NCBI RefSeq assembly: GCF_042242105.1
Contig: NC_092017.1
Span: 1,773,652 to 1,837,651, forward strand
Direction: 5' to 3'
DNA length: 64,000 nt
Source: Pempheris klunzingeri
Lineage: Eukaryota; Chordata; Actinopteri; Acropomatiformes; Pempheridae
Each line of letters starts with the position of its first letter. Within the stretch, counting starts at the first letter, position 1. Shown piece by piece: positions 55,001 through 64,000 of the stretch. The notes under the pieces were generated by a model. The model searched no databases and had not been told where the DNA came from. It saw only the letters and a list, made by a program, of their open reading frames with translations. Both the position numbers and the translations under genes were made by a program.

Positions 55001-58000
55001 CATTACATTTCAGGCACTCCCTTCATTGAAATATCTTTAAAGGTCTTTTACAAACTACCCTGAAGGAAACCTGTTGCTGTTTTAAATAACTTTACCTTCC
55101 TGGCTAAATAATGGATGGATAGATTTATGCTGCACATGTAACAGCTATCTTCCCTGTCTCATTTCTTGGGTTCCTGATATCTGTGTGTGTGTGGTGTGAG
55201 GGTATGTTCTGTATGGGCCATTTTTCTCACCTCAGATTTTTCCAGTGTGGGGTGGTTGTCATTGATGTCCAGGATCTTGATCTCTGCAGTTCCTGTCCCT
55301 GATAGCCCCCCTGGTGCACCTGCCATATCAGTCCCCTTTATAACCAGTCGGTAGAGGTCATGAGTCTGCCGGGGGACAAACAGTACACCAAAATGTTTTG
55401 ACAAAAGGTTACATGTAGCTCAGGGCAAAACAGTCCTTTTTTTGTTTTTGCTCCAACTAAGATCTCATCATGCAACAGTTCAAACTGTGTAAAAGTGATT
55501 TGTTGTGATTGTAATTGACAGGTGAAAACCATAACTGAAGGGGATGGATTAATTCTATCCTTTTATGGGTTGGATGATGTGAGTGGTTCAAATGACGGGT
55601 GAATGAGAGAACACAGAGTGAAAACAGTGTGTGATGTTTACTCTGCATCAAACTGAATTTCTGGGCAAATTCTGTCATTCTGTCTGATGACCTCTTTTTC
55701 ATTACATTCTCCTATCAGACGGATCAGTCATACCTTTAAGAGTGAAAAAAACATCTTATGAAGCGTTCAGAATTAGACAGCATATGTGGAGCGTCACCAG
55801 CAGTCTCACCTCTCTGTCCAGCGTGGGTTCATTGACGTACACTTTGCCTGTCTCTTCGTCTATAAAGAACATGTGGCCTGTGCCCTTTGGCTCCTGACTG
55901 ATGATGCTGTAGGCAATCTGTGAATTTATCGTTTTAGGGTCGTCATCATCTTTCCCCTCGATCTGCATAACAAAGGTTCCTGCAGTGGATCACAGCAGGA
56001 CAACAGATGACCCATGACCTAATTATAATCACCAAAATTGAAGGAGTAATCGTGCACGCAAATGTCATGACAATTTTACAATTTTTAATGTGAATGCGAG
56101 CGAGCAGCAGAAAACTTGACTGGCGAGGACCTGTTTGACCCCACACATTGATGTAATAAATTGCATCCAATGAAGTTACTCTTTATTTGTTGTTTACTCT
56201 GCCTACCGCAGCACAGCAGCAGGCTACAGCAGAAAATAAAGGAGTGTTTGTATTTGTCTCTCAGTACCTTTTTCACTTGACTCTGAGATGTTGCCAACGT
56301 GCATCTCAAAATAAGGAGGGTTGTCATTCTCGTCTAGGACTGTGATAGTCAGCGGGATGTTCTCCTCTGCTGTTCTCCCATCAGGGAATCTGGCGATCCC
56401 TGTTAGCTGCATGACGTAAATGAAGAGATAAGACAGGGTTAGACGGTTTACTATTTATCTTTTAAGATGAAGAAAAGTCATAACTCAATGTCCCCGTGCT
56501 AGATTTTACTCCGTCAAGGTCGACCAACTAGATTTCTTCCAGAGCTTGCAGCCACTTCAGATGGCATTAATCAGCAGATGGAGTTTATCTGGGAGAAATC
56601 TAGTGAGTTGAACTTCAAGACAACGGAGCAAATTCCAACCACTGATGATGGCCACACTCTGTGGCCGAACGCTGCATTAAGTGAAATCAATGTCAGTGCT
56701 GTTCAAAATAATAGTTACAGGTTGTAACACAATTCAGCCAGAGACACTTGTATCAATGTTTAACATTTATAGAAAATATCATAGATATAAATAGATTATA
56801 CATTATACAGTCATTTTTAGGAGGTTCTACCTAAAGTAACACTATGCCCCTTTCTGTCTTTCTTTCTTTCTTGTGACTGGAGGAAGCTGAAACCGATTTT
56901 CTCAGCAGTCTTCAACAAGTTTTAGTCCATATGGTACAGTGCAAGGAATAGATGTTATTTAAAGATAGACTTACATTGTACATTGGACATTTCTCCCGAT
57001 CCAGTGTACCTTTGACCCGCACAAATCCGGTGTCATGATCTACCACAAAGAGGTTGAATGGTGGCTTGTCAGCTCCTGCTCCAGAGAGATAATACTCCAC
57101 CTTTGAAATTTTGTCTTTATCAGAGCGAAGCTGACACCAAAACACAGAAAAAGGATTTGTAAACTCTGTTCACATTGTCATTGAAATACTGATATTTCTT
57201 CCCATCAACATCAATGTTTTACTACGTGCCACATGTTTTAATGTTAAAAATAACTACTGTGGTTTTGCCGGCCAGGGCCACAAGTGTTTTTTTTATAAAG
57301 ATTAAACATATGAGGCTGGTCTAAAATGTCTCACACTAAGGATGGAAGTTATATGTATTATAATATCAGACTTTGGAAGGTGGGTAAGCTACTGTCTTTG
57401 GCTTGAAAAGGCTTTTCTCCCAGCAGATCACAGAAAATCACAGGTGTACATAATAAAATAAATGATGGCAGGATTCAGTTTTGGGCCTTGTTTTCAGTCC
57501 TTGTTTTGTTCATGTTCTGTGTCACTGTCATGACTCACCGGGACACTTGAATAGAACAGAGCCAACTTTAGTGTTATAAGTGACATCGATATTTTTTCTG
57601 CTATAACTCAAAATCTCTGCTGAGGGAAAGGAGCATGTGTTCTCGAAAAGTCCACTGTGATTATGATCTTAATCACAGCACATTCATTACATTATAAAAG
57701 CAGAAAAGCATGCTGTTTGGCTAATTTTCAAGCACGGAGGTATCTTGTTTTTCCCTGCTGATGAGCCTCCTTCAGTACAGCTTTTACAGCAGAAGTTAAC
57801 TAGAGAGAAGCAGTGGCTGCCTCTGTCTCTTTCTCTCACCACTGAAGCAGTCACACCTGTCCCAGTACCTGACACCTAAACAATCCTCTTCAGTTTTTGT
57901 CTCACAGCTTGTCTATTGAGTTATATAGGTATTTGAAGTTTCAGAAATATTGTCATACATATGATAACAATGCAGACCATCTCTCTATGCCTCCACCGAA

Positions 58001-61000
58001 GTCCATAAATGTAGTTTTTCACTCATTCAAGAAAGAAATTCAAAGTAATATACAAATGTAGTCTTTAGGAAGCGGAGTTGTTATGGCACACACCGTTTCT
58101 TGTCCCAACAGTTGAAAAAAAAAACACTGAGCTGGTTGTTACCAGTTTGCAAGTACTCTTGTTTGTCACTCTCACACTGTTAAAACAGAAAGAACCTATC
58201 TGGAAGAACATGTCATGTGCATCTCTAGCCTTGAGCCAAATTCCCTATAAGCATGCAGCTAGGGACAGCGGCCTCTTTTCAACGAGTGGGAACTAGTTTT
58301 TCATTGCAGGATTAGAAGCAAACTTGCCAGTGATATGACAGAAACCAGTTCTATGTTGTGTTTTTCACAAGTTTGAAGCTCAGTTTTCTTAACCCTTTAT
58401 CGGGCAAGTGACCATATTTGGTAACTTAAGTGGGAGTTCAAAATGCCGCCCCTTGCCTCACCATGAGGCAGTAGAACTATGAGATTTCTCTTCGATCAGG
58501 CTACATGATAAACCATATATGGTGACTTCATTGACCTTGATATTCACCATAACATTAACATAACATTAAAATTGTTTTGAAAAGCTCACAAAAGACAAAA
58601 ACATCTTGTAATGACCACGAATCATAGTCTAGGGTTGAAATTTTGAATTTCTAAGTATTTCAATGAGTAAACCCTATAAAGGGTTAACACAGCGCCATGT
58701 CAGCCATTATACGCTGACTGTGGGAAATAAGATTTTATTGAGCATAAACCAAAAGACCTTGGCAACAGTCGTGTCTTTGTAGTCAACGTTCTCCATCAGC
58801 TTGGCAGGAGGAAGGATCCACTCTCGCTTCTTCCTCCTCAGTGCTTTTGACTTCTCTCTTGCCTCAACACTCGGTGTCTGAAAGCAAACAGAAACAGATG
58901 TACACTTGAGTCTTAAGTGAGCAGTACAGTGGGCAATACAGAACTTTACTTTAGACAATGACAGCTTTTCTGTTGAAGACATTTTTTATACTGACATGTA
59001 AAGAAATTAGATGTTTTTAAAGACTAAAAAATACTGTTTACGTGTGTGTATACTGTATACACACCATCACTGCATTAGAGCTTCACTGACAAGATAGAAG
59101 TGAATTTAAGACTTGAATGTGCTGTAATGTTACTGGTCAACTCTAGAGAAAGATACAAATACCAAGGCATGGACAATGAGAATGTGTGGAGATACATGAA
59201 AAAATATATCATGATTGTTATTAGAATACATTTCAGTGCTGTGATACCCAAAGCAGAACTCTTATATTACTATTTTAGACCTACTGATTTTATACTTAAT
59301 GTCATGAAACACTTGGCAGTGTTAGATTACTGAATTAACTTAGTAAGCTTTCATTAATAGTATTTAAAAGTACTTAAATGTACTTTTTCAACTTAATACA
59401 GACAACTTCACCTAACTTGTATTGCTGTTCTGTGTATATTCATCTAAAGTACATCAAACAAATATTTCTTGTAATTCAAACCAAATGGTATCAGCTAATA
59501 CAAATGATGTATACAGGAAGCATATGTTAATTAATCCATACACAAATTGCAAGATGAGCAATAATAGAAAAAAATTAGCAATAGTAGAAAAGTTATGCAG
59601 GACAAAAAGACAATGATAAAAAACAATGATAATTATATTTGAGGGCAATATTATATTATATTATAATAATAAATATTTACACTATGTACGCCTTTCACTC
59701 TTAGTGGAAACACACACTGTGTGCAGCATATTGATGTGGTTGTTGATGACTAAGGTGAAATGAAAAATAAAGAAATAATTATTGCACATGAAAAATTAGT
59801 TGCACAGACAGAAATGTACAGTATGGACGTATTTTGAAAGTATGAATGAAAAGCAGTGCTACCATGTAGTGACTATGGACTGTTTCTCGGTGTGTTCACA
59901 TCAGCCAGTGATGCTGCCGTTAAAGAGTCTGATGGCTGATGGGAGGAATGACCTGCGATAGCGTTCCTTCTTGCACGGTGGGTGCCTCAGCCTGTTGCTG
60001 AAGGCCCCCACAGATATAGTGAATACTGAATAGTGTCTCAAAATATCACAACAACATAATACTGAGTGATAAGACAAACTCAGCAATGCAGCAATAACAG
60101 GTAAGACAAAACAGGTATGCAGTGCAATACTGATTTCAGTTAAAGTGTGTTGGGTAAGGGACCAGTCACTCAAAATATCACGAAGTTGCCCCAATTACAT
60201 ATCATGAATGCATTAAGTACAATATAAATCCGTCTGAAGTAGCACACTTGAAGTAATCAGATCATGAGTGGAAGTACAATGAAGTCATCTTATGTAATCT
60301 TGTTGAAGGGTGTGTGTGCTCTTTAAGGAGAGGAGATGAAGAGGCGAGTCTTAGGTGTGGTCCCGAACATGAACATGATCATAAATAATATGATCGGGGC
60401 TCGCGATTAATGTGACTGATTTGCATACAGCACCTGTGCGCACTGTGTGGTGATAAAACAGTTGGCGGCTGTGCCGCTGCAGATTCACGCCATCATGTGA
60501 TTGTGTGTGTGCAAAAAGCAGATAACGCCCAAAAATGATATGTTCAGTGAGGCAGGACATTTATTCAGCTCCCTCATTTAACCCTGTCGGGGTTTAAATG
60601 AAGAAGCTGATTTTTATTATAGTTTTCATGGTGAACTGCTTAAATGACCTCCGATAGATTCAATGACTTACAGTAGCAGTACTGGCAAAAGCAATGGCTC
60701 CTGTGTTACTGATCAGAGTTGGTTGAAGGAGGGTCACACACATTTTAAAATTTTAAGGGAATGATGATGTAACTGTGATGCAGACATTATCAAGCAGCTT
60801 ACGCACTGAAGGGGTTTCCCAAATCGGATTCAAAATGGAAGTTATTTTTACATCAAGCTTGCTACTGTCTTTATCTTAAATTTACGTAGTAATAAAATAA
60901 GGGCACAAAGTGATTCAATTAAAACAGCATTTAATAGTAATTCTAACAGCCTAAGAGCCAAGGCAGGTGTGTAGAATGAATGGTAGAAAAAACATTTACC

Positions 61001-63776
61001 TTAAAAATGAAAAAGAAAATAATTAAAGTGATAGTGAACTTGAATAGTTGACATCTTACATTGTCATGGGCCACAACAACATAACATCATACAGAGTGGT
61101 AAGACACAAACACAGCAACGTAATACTAAGAGGTAAGACAGAACAGGTGTGCAAAGCAATACTGACATAAATTAAAGTGCCTGGTGGTAAAACAGTAGTT
61201 TTACTTAAAGGGGGTAAGTGTGTGTGGTAAGGGGCCAGTCACTGTGGTGTGTGTGTGTCTCATGTTACCATAGTATGAGGGTGTGGTGTGTGCTACACAG
61301 TCAGCAAGCGTTACTGTCACTGTCAGCAGTTCAGTGGCTCAATGGCTTGCGACTAAAAACGGTTTCTGAACCTGCTGGTATTTGAGGTTTTGGGTCTGGG
61401 TGCTCCTGTACCGCCTGCCACATGGCAAGGGTGTGAACATTTAAAATAACACAGGCAATGTTAGGAAATATACAAAAACACCTGGAAAACAAATGGCGAT
61501 CCAAGAACGTTAAAATGTTAACGTATCGTTCATAACATTATCCACACAGACACACGGTGTTGTTCTCTAAATATCTTTACCACACTCGCTCTTTTTTTAC
61601 TTTGTGCTAGATAATGGAAAGAAAACCACTAAGTTCGAACCTTACTAAATGTACAGTCTGTGAGTCTGTGATGGCAGCTCAGCTCAACACCAATATGGCA
61701 TCACCGTTTACACTGAAAGCTACCGTACCCTCGCCTTCAAACTCTTAGCTCCGTGAGAGGTCGCTTCTTGAAATGGGATGGTGGACTGAAAAAATATTGT
61801 CACAATTTCTGCTTCTTTTTGTTCGTCAGATATTATTTATCCCATTATTTTCCTCCATGCAGGTGTAGTTAAGTACCATTAAAAAATAATAAAAGATACA
61901 TGGAGCAAACAGAAAAGAACAGGTGAAATATTAGCTGTGGTGAAAATACTTTTTTCCTTTCTCAGAATTATCTTTCCGTACAATAAAGAAAGTGACTTTG
62001 ACGTCCTGCCGAGCGAAGCCGACCAAACTTTCAGATCCATTGATGATTTTTGATTAACATCCGAATAATTTAACATGATGAATTGTGTCTTAAAAAAATC
62101 ATAGATTGAAAAAAATAGATTGAAATCTAGATTAGTGGAGCATTTTGGCAGCCAAATGAGTACAGCGCAGCGCAGCGCAGCCAATCACCCCCCGCCATTT
62201 TCCTGACCAAAAAATAATCTTAAAAGTACATATACTGTATATACAGGTATATACTGTATATTTCAGGTTAGACACTATGTTGTATGCATGTATGTAAGAA
62301 TGTAGTGATCAAAGATGCTTGTTCCTGCTACGTAAGACAGTTAAAAGCTTGTATAGCTTTGAAAAAGAGGCTCAAGCAAGTCTAAATTACAGACGCCTGA
62401 GTGACCGTTGAACTGCTGAATATTCTGTCTGAGAAGAGCAGGGACACGAGCTGTTTTATGTTTAGACTCACTTTAGGAGACACAGAGCGTTTTCCCTAAA
62501 CACCAGTGGAATGTGCCATCACTGCTGTTGTATTGCTTCTGTTATTGACCAAACTGTTGCCTTGGGAGGGTTCTAGACGGCCATGAGCCCTCTGCTCTCA
62601 CACTGTCAGGATGTTAGAAATGATACAAAACTACATATGATTTGGTCAACATAAAGTTGAATGATGACTTGTTTTTAGATTAAAAGTCCTGGCGGATTTC
62701 TGACATTTTCCACCAACACAATGCTATTTCTCTAACAAACTGAACCAGCGACTATTGATTTTATTCATCAAGTTATTTTGTTTTCTTCCAAAATCCCATT
62801 TTTATTGTCCTGGATAGATGTTATCCAGATAATGGACAGTAAATCTACCAAACCTTCAGGCCTGTGACTGATGGTTTTGTAACAAAGTTTGACTTGTTTG
62901 CTGTCGGTTTGCAATGGTGACCTTGTATTTGCCAAGATCAACACAACTAATCAACTGCCTGCTGTAAACAAACTTGTTTTTATCTCCATGCCAACTGAAT
63001 CAGGTAAACGTAGGTTGATGCTCTCCTTGTCACTATGTGAAAGGATATTTTATCAGCTCAACATCTACAGAATTTACTCAAAAAAAGTACATTCTGTGAA
63101 ACACATTTAATGATATTATATAATGGTATTTTAACAACTTACTTACTACAGTATGAATACCCTATGAAGCAAATTTGCAGGTTTGGGGCTCCACCAATAA
63201 AACTTACTGGACTTATATAGTATATAGTATCTCACCAAGAAGATATGAGAAGCTGTGCTCTGCACAAAAAGTGGATGAATTCACATACAGACCACACTTC
63301 TCAGCTTTCACTGCATCCAACACATTGTTGTTATTCAGGTATGTCTCAATGGCAGCCCCATTATTGTGGTTTATTTAGGCAGTCACAATCTAATGCTGAC
63401 TTCTACACACACGCATTATTGCATGCATACGCAATGCATTATTTAGTCATGCAGTGTCTTGCGGTGAGTATTCCATTGTTGTAACTAAAGATATTTTGAT
63501 CATTTGTAAATCTGGCTTAGAAAAAACCATTCAAGTTGAGCAATCATGGATTATATGCAATTATGCCTGCTTTGTCATGATCAGTAATTGCGTTTCCTAT
63601 GTGTAATCTAGTCCATTTGAACAATGAATTCCTCTCCTATAACATGTTCCTTCATGGTTTGCAGCCTCTCCTGATGTGTCAAAGTGAAAATTCTGAGTAG
63701 CTTCGGGGTAAATACTCACCAAGGCCAGCATTAGCAGAAACAGCAGGCCCACTGCTGCGAGGGAGAGCCGAGCCAT
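42473..63776 (-). CDS. dsg2: Desmoglein 2-like desmosomal cadherin with giant cytoplasmic tail
   Basis: Calcium-dependent adhesion receptor of desmosomes. Exons in coding order: 63776-63720, 58877-58758, 57130-56975, 56406-56268, 55979-55810, 55365-55231, 52893-52708, 52545-51713, 51276-51134, 50793-50572, 50223-49984, 49439-49306, 47552-47235, 47122-42473; total 7503 nt, 2500 aa, all phases fit. Residues 1-19 are the signal peptide exon. RRKKR (33-37) is a furin site, and the mature end starts EW with the strand-swap Trp39. Cadherin motifs: [13 protein letters not shown] (EC1/EC2), LDINDNHP (EC2/EC3), DSNDHCP (EC4). EC4 is interrupted by a low-complexity insert (res. 366-538). The membrane segment is about 786-808. 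The tail has the catenin-binding match [10 protein letters not shown]...[13 protein letters not shown], then 51-residue repeats and a long acidic region. Human DSG2 is 1118 aa. The desmoglein assignment is firm; paralogue number rests on the ttr neighbour. Confidence 0.9.
43100..43680 (-). repeat. dsg2: Imperfect acidic repeats in the desmoglein tail
   Basis: On the coding strand, units of roughly 50-60 codons recur. Each holds a variant of [16 protein letters not shown] followed by acidic residues and a Ser/Thr-rich stretch ending near (T/I)SDD or LVDY. At least three copies are clear, with a more diverged one before them ([17 protein letters not shown]). This is part of the large last exon and probably disordered. 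Confidence 0.8.
45888..46500 (-). repeat. dsg2: 153-bp tandem repeats coding for 51 residues each
   Basis: The same block starts at 45888, 46041, 46194 and 46347, exactly 153 bases apart, giving four in-frame 51-residue units. Each contains [16 protein letters not shown] and [13 protein letters not shown], and units differ by only a few bases. The unit nearest the N-terminus lacks the segment ASQVSP and is followed by a more diverged start. They occupy the place where mammalian desmogleins have their own repeat domain, but the unit is unlike the mammalian one. Confidence 0.93.
48590..48955 (+). repeat. LTR-like retroelement fragment in desmoglein intron 12
   Basis: The segment from about TGTTATGTCTCATCAAG to TTCTGGTCACGA has the T- and C-rich, TTTAGTTCATGTTTT...GTTTCAG...GTATATATTGTCTG...CAGTAAACTTTGAGTC layout. 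This is familiar from long terminal repeats of fish retrotransposons, with a TATA-like motif in the middle. I could not confirm flanking duplications or an internal region, so at most this is a solo LTR or a fragment. Confidence 0.35.
50353..50420 (-). repeat. Short LINE/SINE-like tail in desmoglein intron 10
   Basis: CAATCAATCTTTATTTATATAGCGC is the same repeat tail as at 19563-19600, in the same orientation and truncated after about 60 bases. Confidence 0.55.
50874..50899. repeat. (GT)n microsatellite
   Basis: A perfect GT run next to a TATATA segment in desmoglein intron 9. Confidence 0.85.
51474..51513. repeat. (ATC)n microsatellite
   Basis: About 13 ATC units in desmoglein intron 8. 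Confidence 0.92.
51895..52413 (-). repeat. dsg2: In-frame low-complexity coding block in desmoglein EC4
   Basis: 519 bases of short tandem repeats lie inside exon 8 and stay in frame. In coding order: 45 consecutive glycine codons (52413-52279); a Gly/Pro/Ala run; alternating Val-Asp/Val-Gly units (about 52250-52140); a Lys-Pro run (about 52128-52075); Gln/Gly-Pro; a Glu-Pro run (about 52050-52015); a Val-Gly run (about 52005-51975); a Gly-Pro run; and three Lys-Pro-Gly-Ala-type units. The flanking exon sequence is ordinary cadherin: [13 protein letters not shown] before, [17 protein letters not shown] after. Confidence 0.95.
53244..53629. repeat. 44-bp minisatellite, about nine copies
   Basis: Tandem units of 44 bases (GATCCTGGTCC...GGTTCCTGTG) lie in desmoglein intron 7. 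Copies differ by a few bases each. They run directly into the retroelement tail that starts at about 53630, so the array may have arisen by amplification of retroelement sequence. Confidence 0.92.
53630..53965 (+). mobile_element. 3' fragment of a fish LINE
   Basis: The segment includes TGGAGTTTTTCCTTCCCGA and ends with TGTGATATTGGGCTATACAAATAAAATTGAATTGAATTGA (split here for description: a TGATATTGGGCTATA block, AATAAA, and a tail of ATTGA units). This is the widespread 3' end of an L2-like LINE of teleosts. No reverse-transcriptase sequence is left. Identification is from memory of the repeat. Confidence 0.7.
54540..54843 (+). mobile_element. Remnant of a third Tc1-type transposon
   Basis: A plus-strand fragment reads as [20 protein letters not shown], the DNA-binding linker of a Tc1 transposase, and then jumps to KAKGGHTKY and a stop, the transposase C-terminus. 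The catalytic domain is therefore deleted. The right arm follows, with CTTCACGCCTGCCTAAAAC, and ends at CTG before a TA at 54844. The left arm was not found. It lies in desmoglein intron 6. Confidence 0.65.
59870..60005 (-). mobile_element. LINE fragment, C-terminal end of reverse transcriptase ORF
   Basis: On the minus strand the reading is [18 protein letters not shown] then [14 protein letters not shown] and a stop. This is the typical last segment of the second ORF in fish Rex/CR1-type LINEs (Arg-Leu-Arg, [15 protein letters not shown] pattern). Upstream coding sequence is not recognisable, so it is a 5'-truncated copy. Confidence 0.75.
60040..60195. repeat. Dispersed repeat, copy 1
   Basis: Shares an ordered series of blocks with 61065-61240: ACAACAACATAA, GGTAAGACA, AACAGGT.TGCA, GCAATACTGA, TTAAAGTG, and GGGACCAGTCACT / GGGGCCAGTCACT. 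The copies are diverged. It adjoins the LINE fragment at 59870-60005 and may belong to the same element. Confidence 0.65.
61065..61430. repeat. Dispersed repeat, copy 2, with LINE-like flank
   Basis: The first 175 bases match copy 1 at 60040-60195. The part after about 61330 (AATGGCTTGCGAC...GCTCCTGTACCGCCTGCC) resembles another segment of fish Rex-type LINE 3' regions. A common origin for both copies is likely. Confidence 0.55.
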
Positions 63777-63880
63777 GAGTGCAGGGAAGCTACAGCATAT
63801 GGCAGTCTGTCCTTTGTATGTGTGGAAAATCCCACTGAGGACCTGAGTCAGGTGGTCTAAAGAGAGCAAAGTGATGAGCC

Positions 63881-63888
63881 TTATATAG
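63881..63888 (-). promoter_or_regulatory. dsg2: TATA box of the desmoglein gene
   Basis: On the minus strand TATATAAG is 105 bases upstream of the start codon at 63776. A transcription start about 30 bases downstream would give a 5' UTR of roughly 75 bases. The ATG context (CACTCATGG) has G at +4. An ATG further upstream in the same frame (63869) would put 31 residues before the signal peptide and is disfavoured. Confidence 0.5.
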
Positions 63889-64000
63889 AATAGACAGAAT
63901 AAGTTCTGTTAAAGACACACCTGTGGGAGCTTCACCCTCCTCCCTTCACACCTACAACCACTCCTGCATTTGCAGCCCCCCCCCCCCTTCATGTGTGGTT
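63889..64000. other. Upstream flank of the desmoglein gene
   Basis: Promoter-proximal sequence with a C-run at 63977-63988. Nothing else was recognised. Confidence 0.4.

Larger units (their letters stand above)
58878..63719 (-). other. Desmoglein intron 1 (4.8 kb)
   Basis: The intron lies between the signal-peptide exon and the propeptide exon. It contains a LINE reverse-transcriptase end and two copies of one repeat, listed separately. The remaining sequence is AT-rich with no coding exon recognised. Confidence 0.6.

Noticed and set aside
56690..56740. Possible transposon terminus (CAGTGCTGTTCAAAATAATAG)
   Set aside because: It resembles the end of a fish Tc1-like element, but no partner arm or internal sequence was found, so it is not listed as an element.

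Overview
The window is nuclear DNA from a vertebrate, almost certainly a ray-finned (teleost) fish. The evidence is GT-AG introns of 0.1-5 kb, CpG-rich promoters, long CA/CT/GGAT microsatellites, several fish-type Tc1/mariner elements and fish LINE tails, and protein sequences that align closely with mammalian orthologues while carrying fish-style substitutions. No bacterial or viral operon structure is present. All gene models were assembled by eye from reading frames, splice sites and remembered family sequences; no alignment was run.

Layout, left to right. (1) 1-2.8 kb: mostly intergenic, with one possible first coding exon of an unidentified minus-strand gene at 976-1120. (2) 2.85-10.2 kb: rfc4 (+), 358 aa, clamp-loader subunit. 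(3) 10.2-13.7 kb: intergenic, with a 5'-truncated LINE reverse-transcriptase fragment. (4) 13.7-23.1 kb: b4galt6 (+), nine coding exons, 382 aa, lactosylceramide synthase, with a CpG-rich 5' end and up to 7.3 kb of downstream sequence that may be 3' UTR. (5) 31.1-32.4 kb: a dead Tc1-like element. (6) 32.9-38.4 kb: ttr (-), transthyretin, four exons, 151 aa. Its last intron holds a Tc1-like transposon that was itself interrupted by a non-autonomous hAT element. (7) 38.4-42.4 kb: intergenic. (8) 42.5-63.9 kb: a desmosomal cadherin (-), dsg2-like, 14 coding exons and a predicted 2500 aa, with an in-frame 173-residue low-complexity insert (including 45 consecutive glycines) in the ectodomain and a giant acidic cytoplasmic tail encoded by one 4.65 kb exon.

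The order b4galt6-ttr-dsg2 and the relative orientations match human 18q12 (DSG2-TTR-B4GALT6), so this is a conserved microsynteny block. rfc4 maps to 3q27 in human, so its position beside b4galt6 marks a rearrangement relative to mammals. The genes do not form a pathway: they act in DNA replication, Golgi glycolipid synthesis, plasma hormone transport and desmosomal adhesion.

The most unusual content is the desmoglein (ectodomain low-complexity insert, 51-residue tandem repeats and acidic tail), the dated hAT-in-Tc1 nest inside ttr, and two constitutive exons whose 3' splice sites follow TG repeats instead of pyrimidine tracts.
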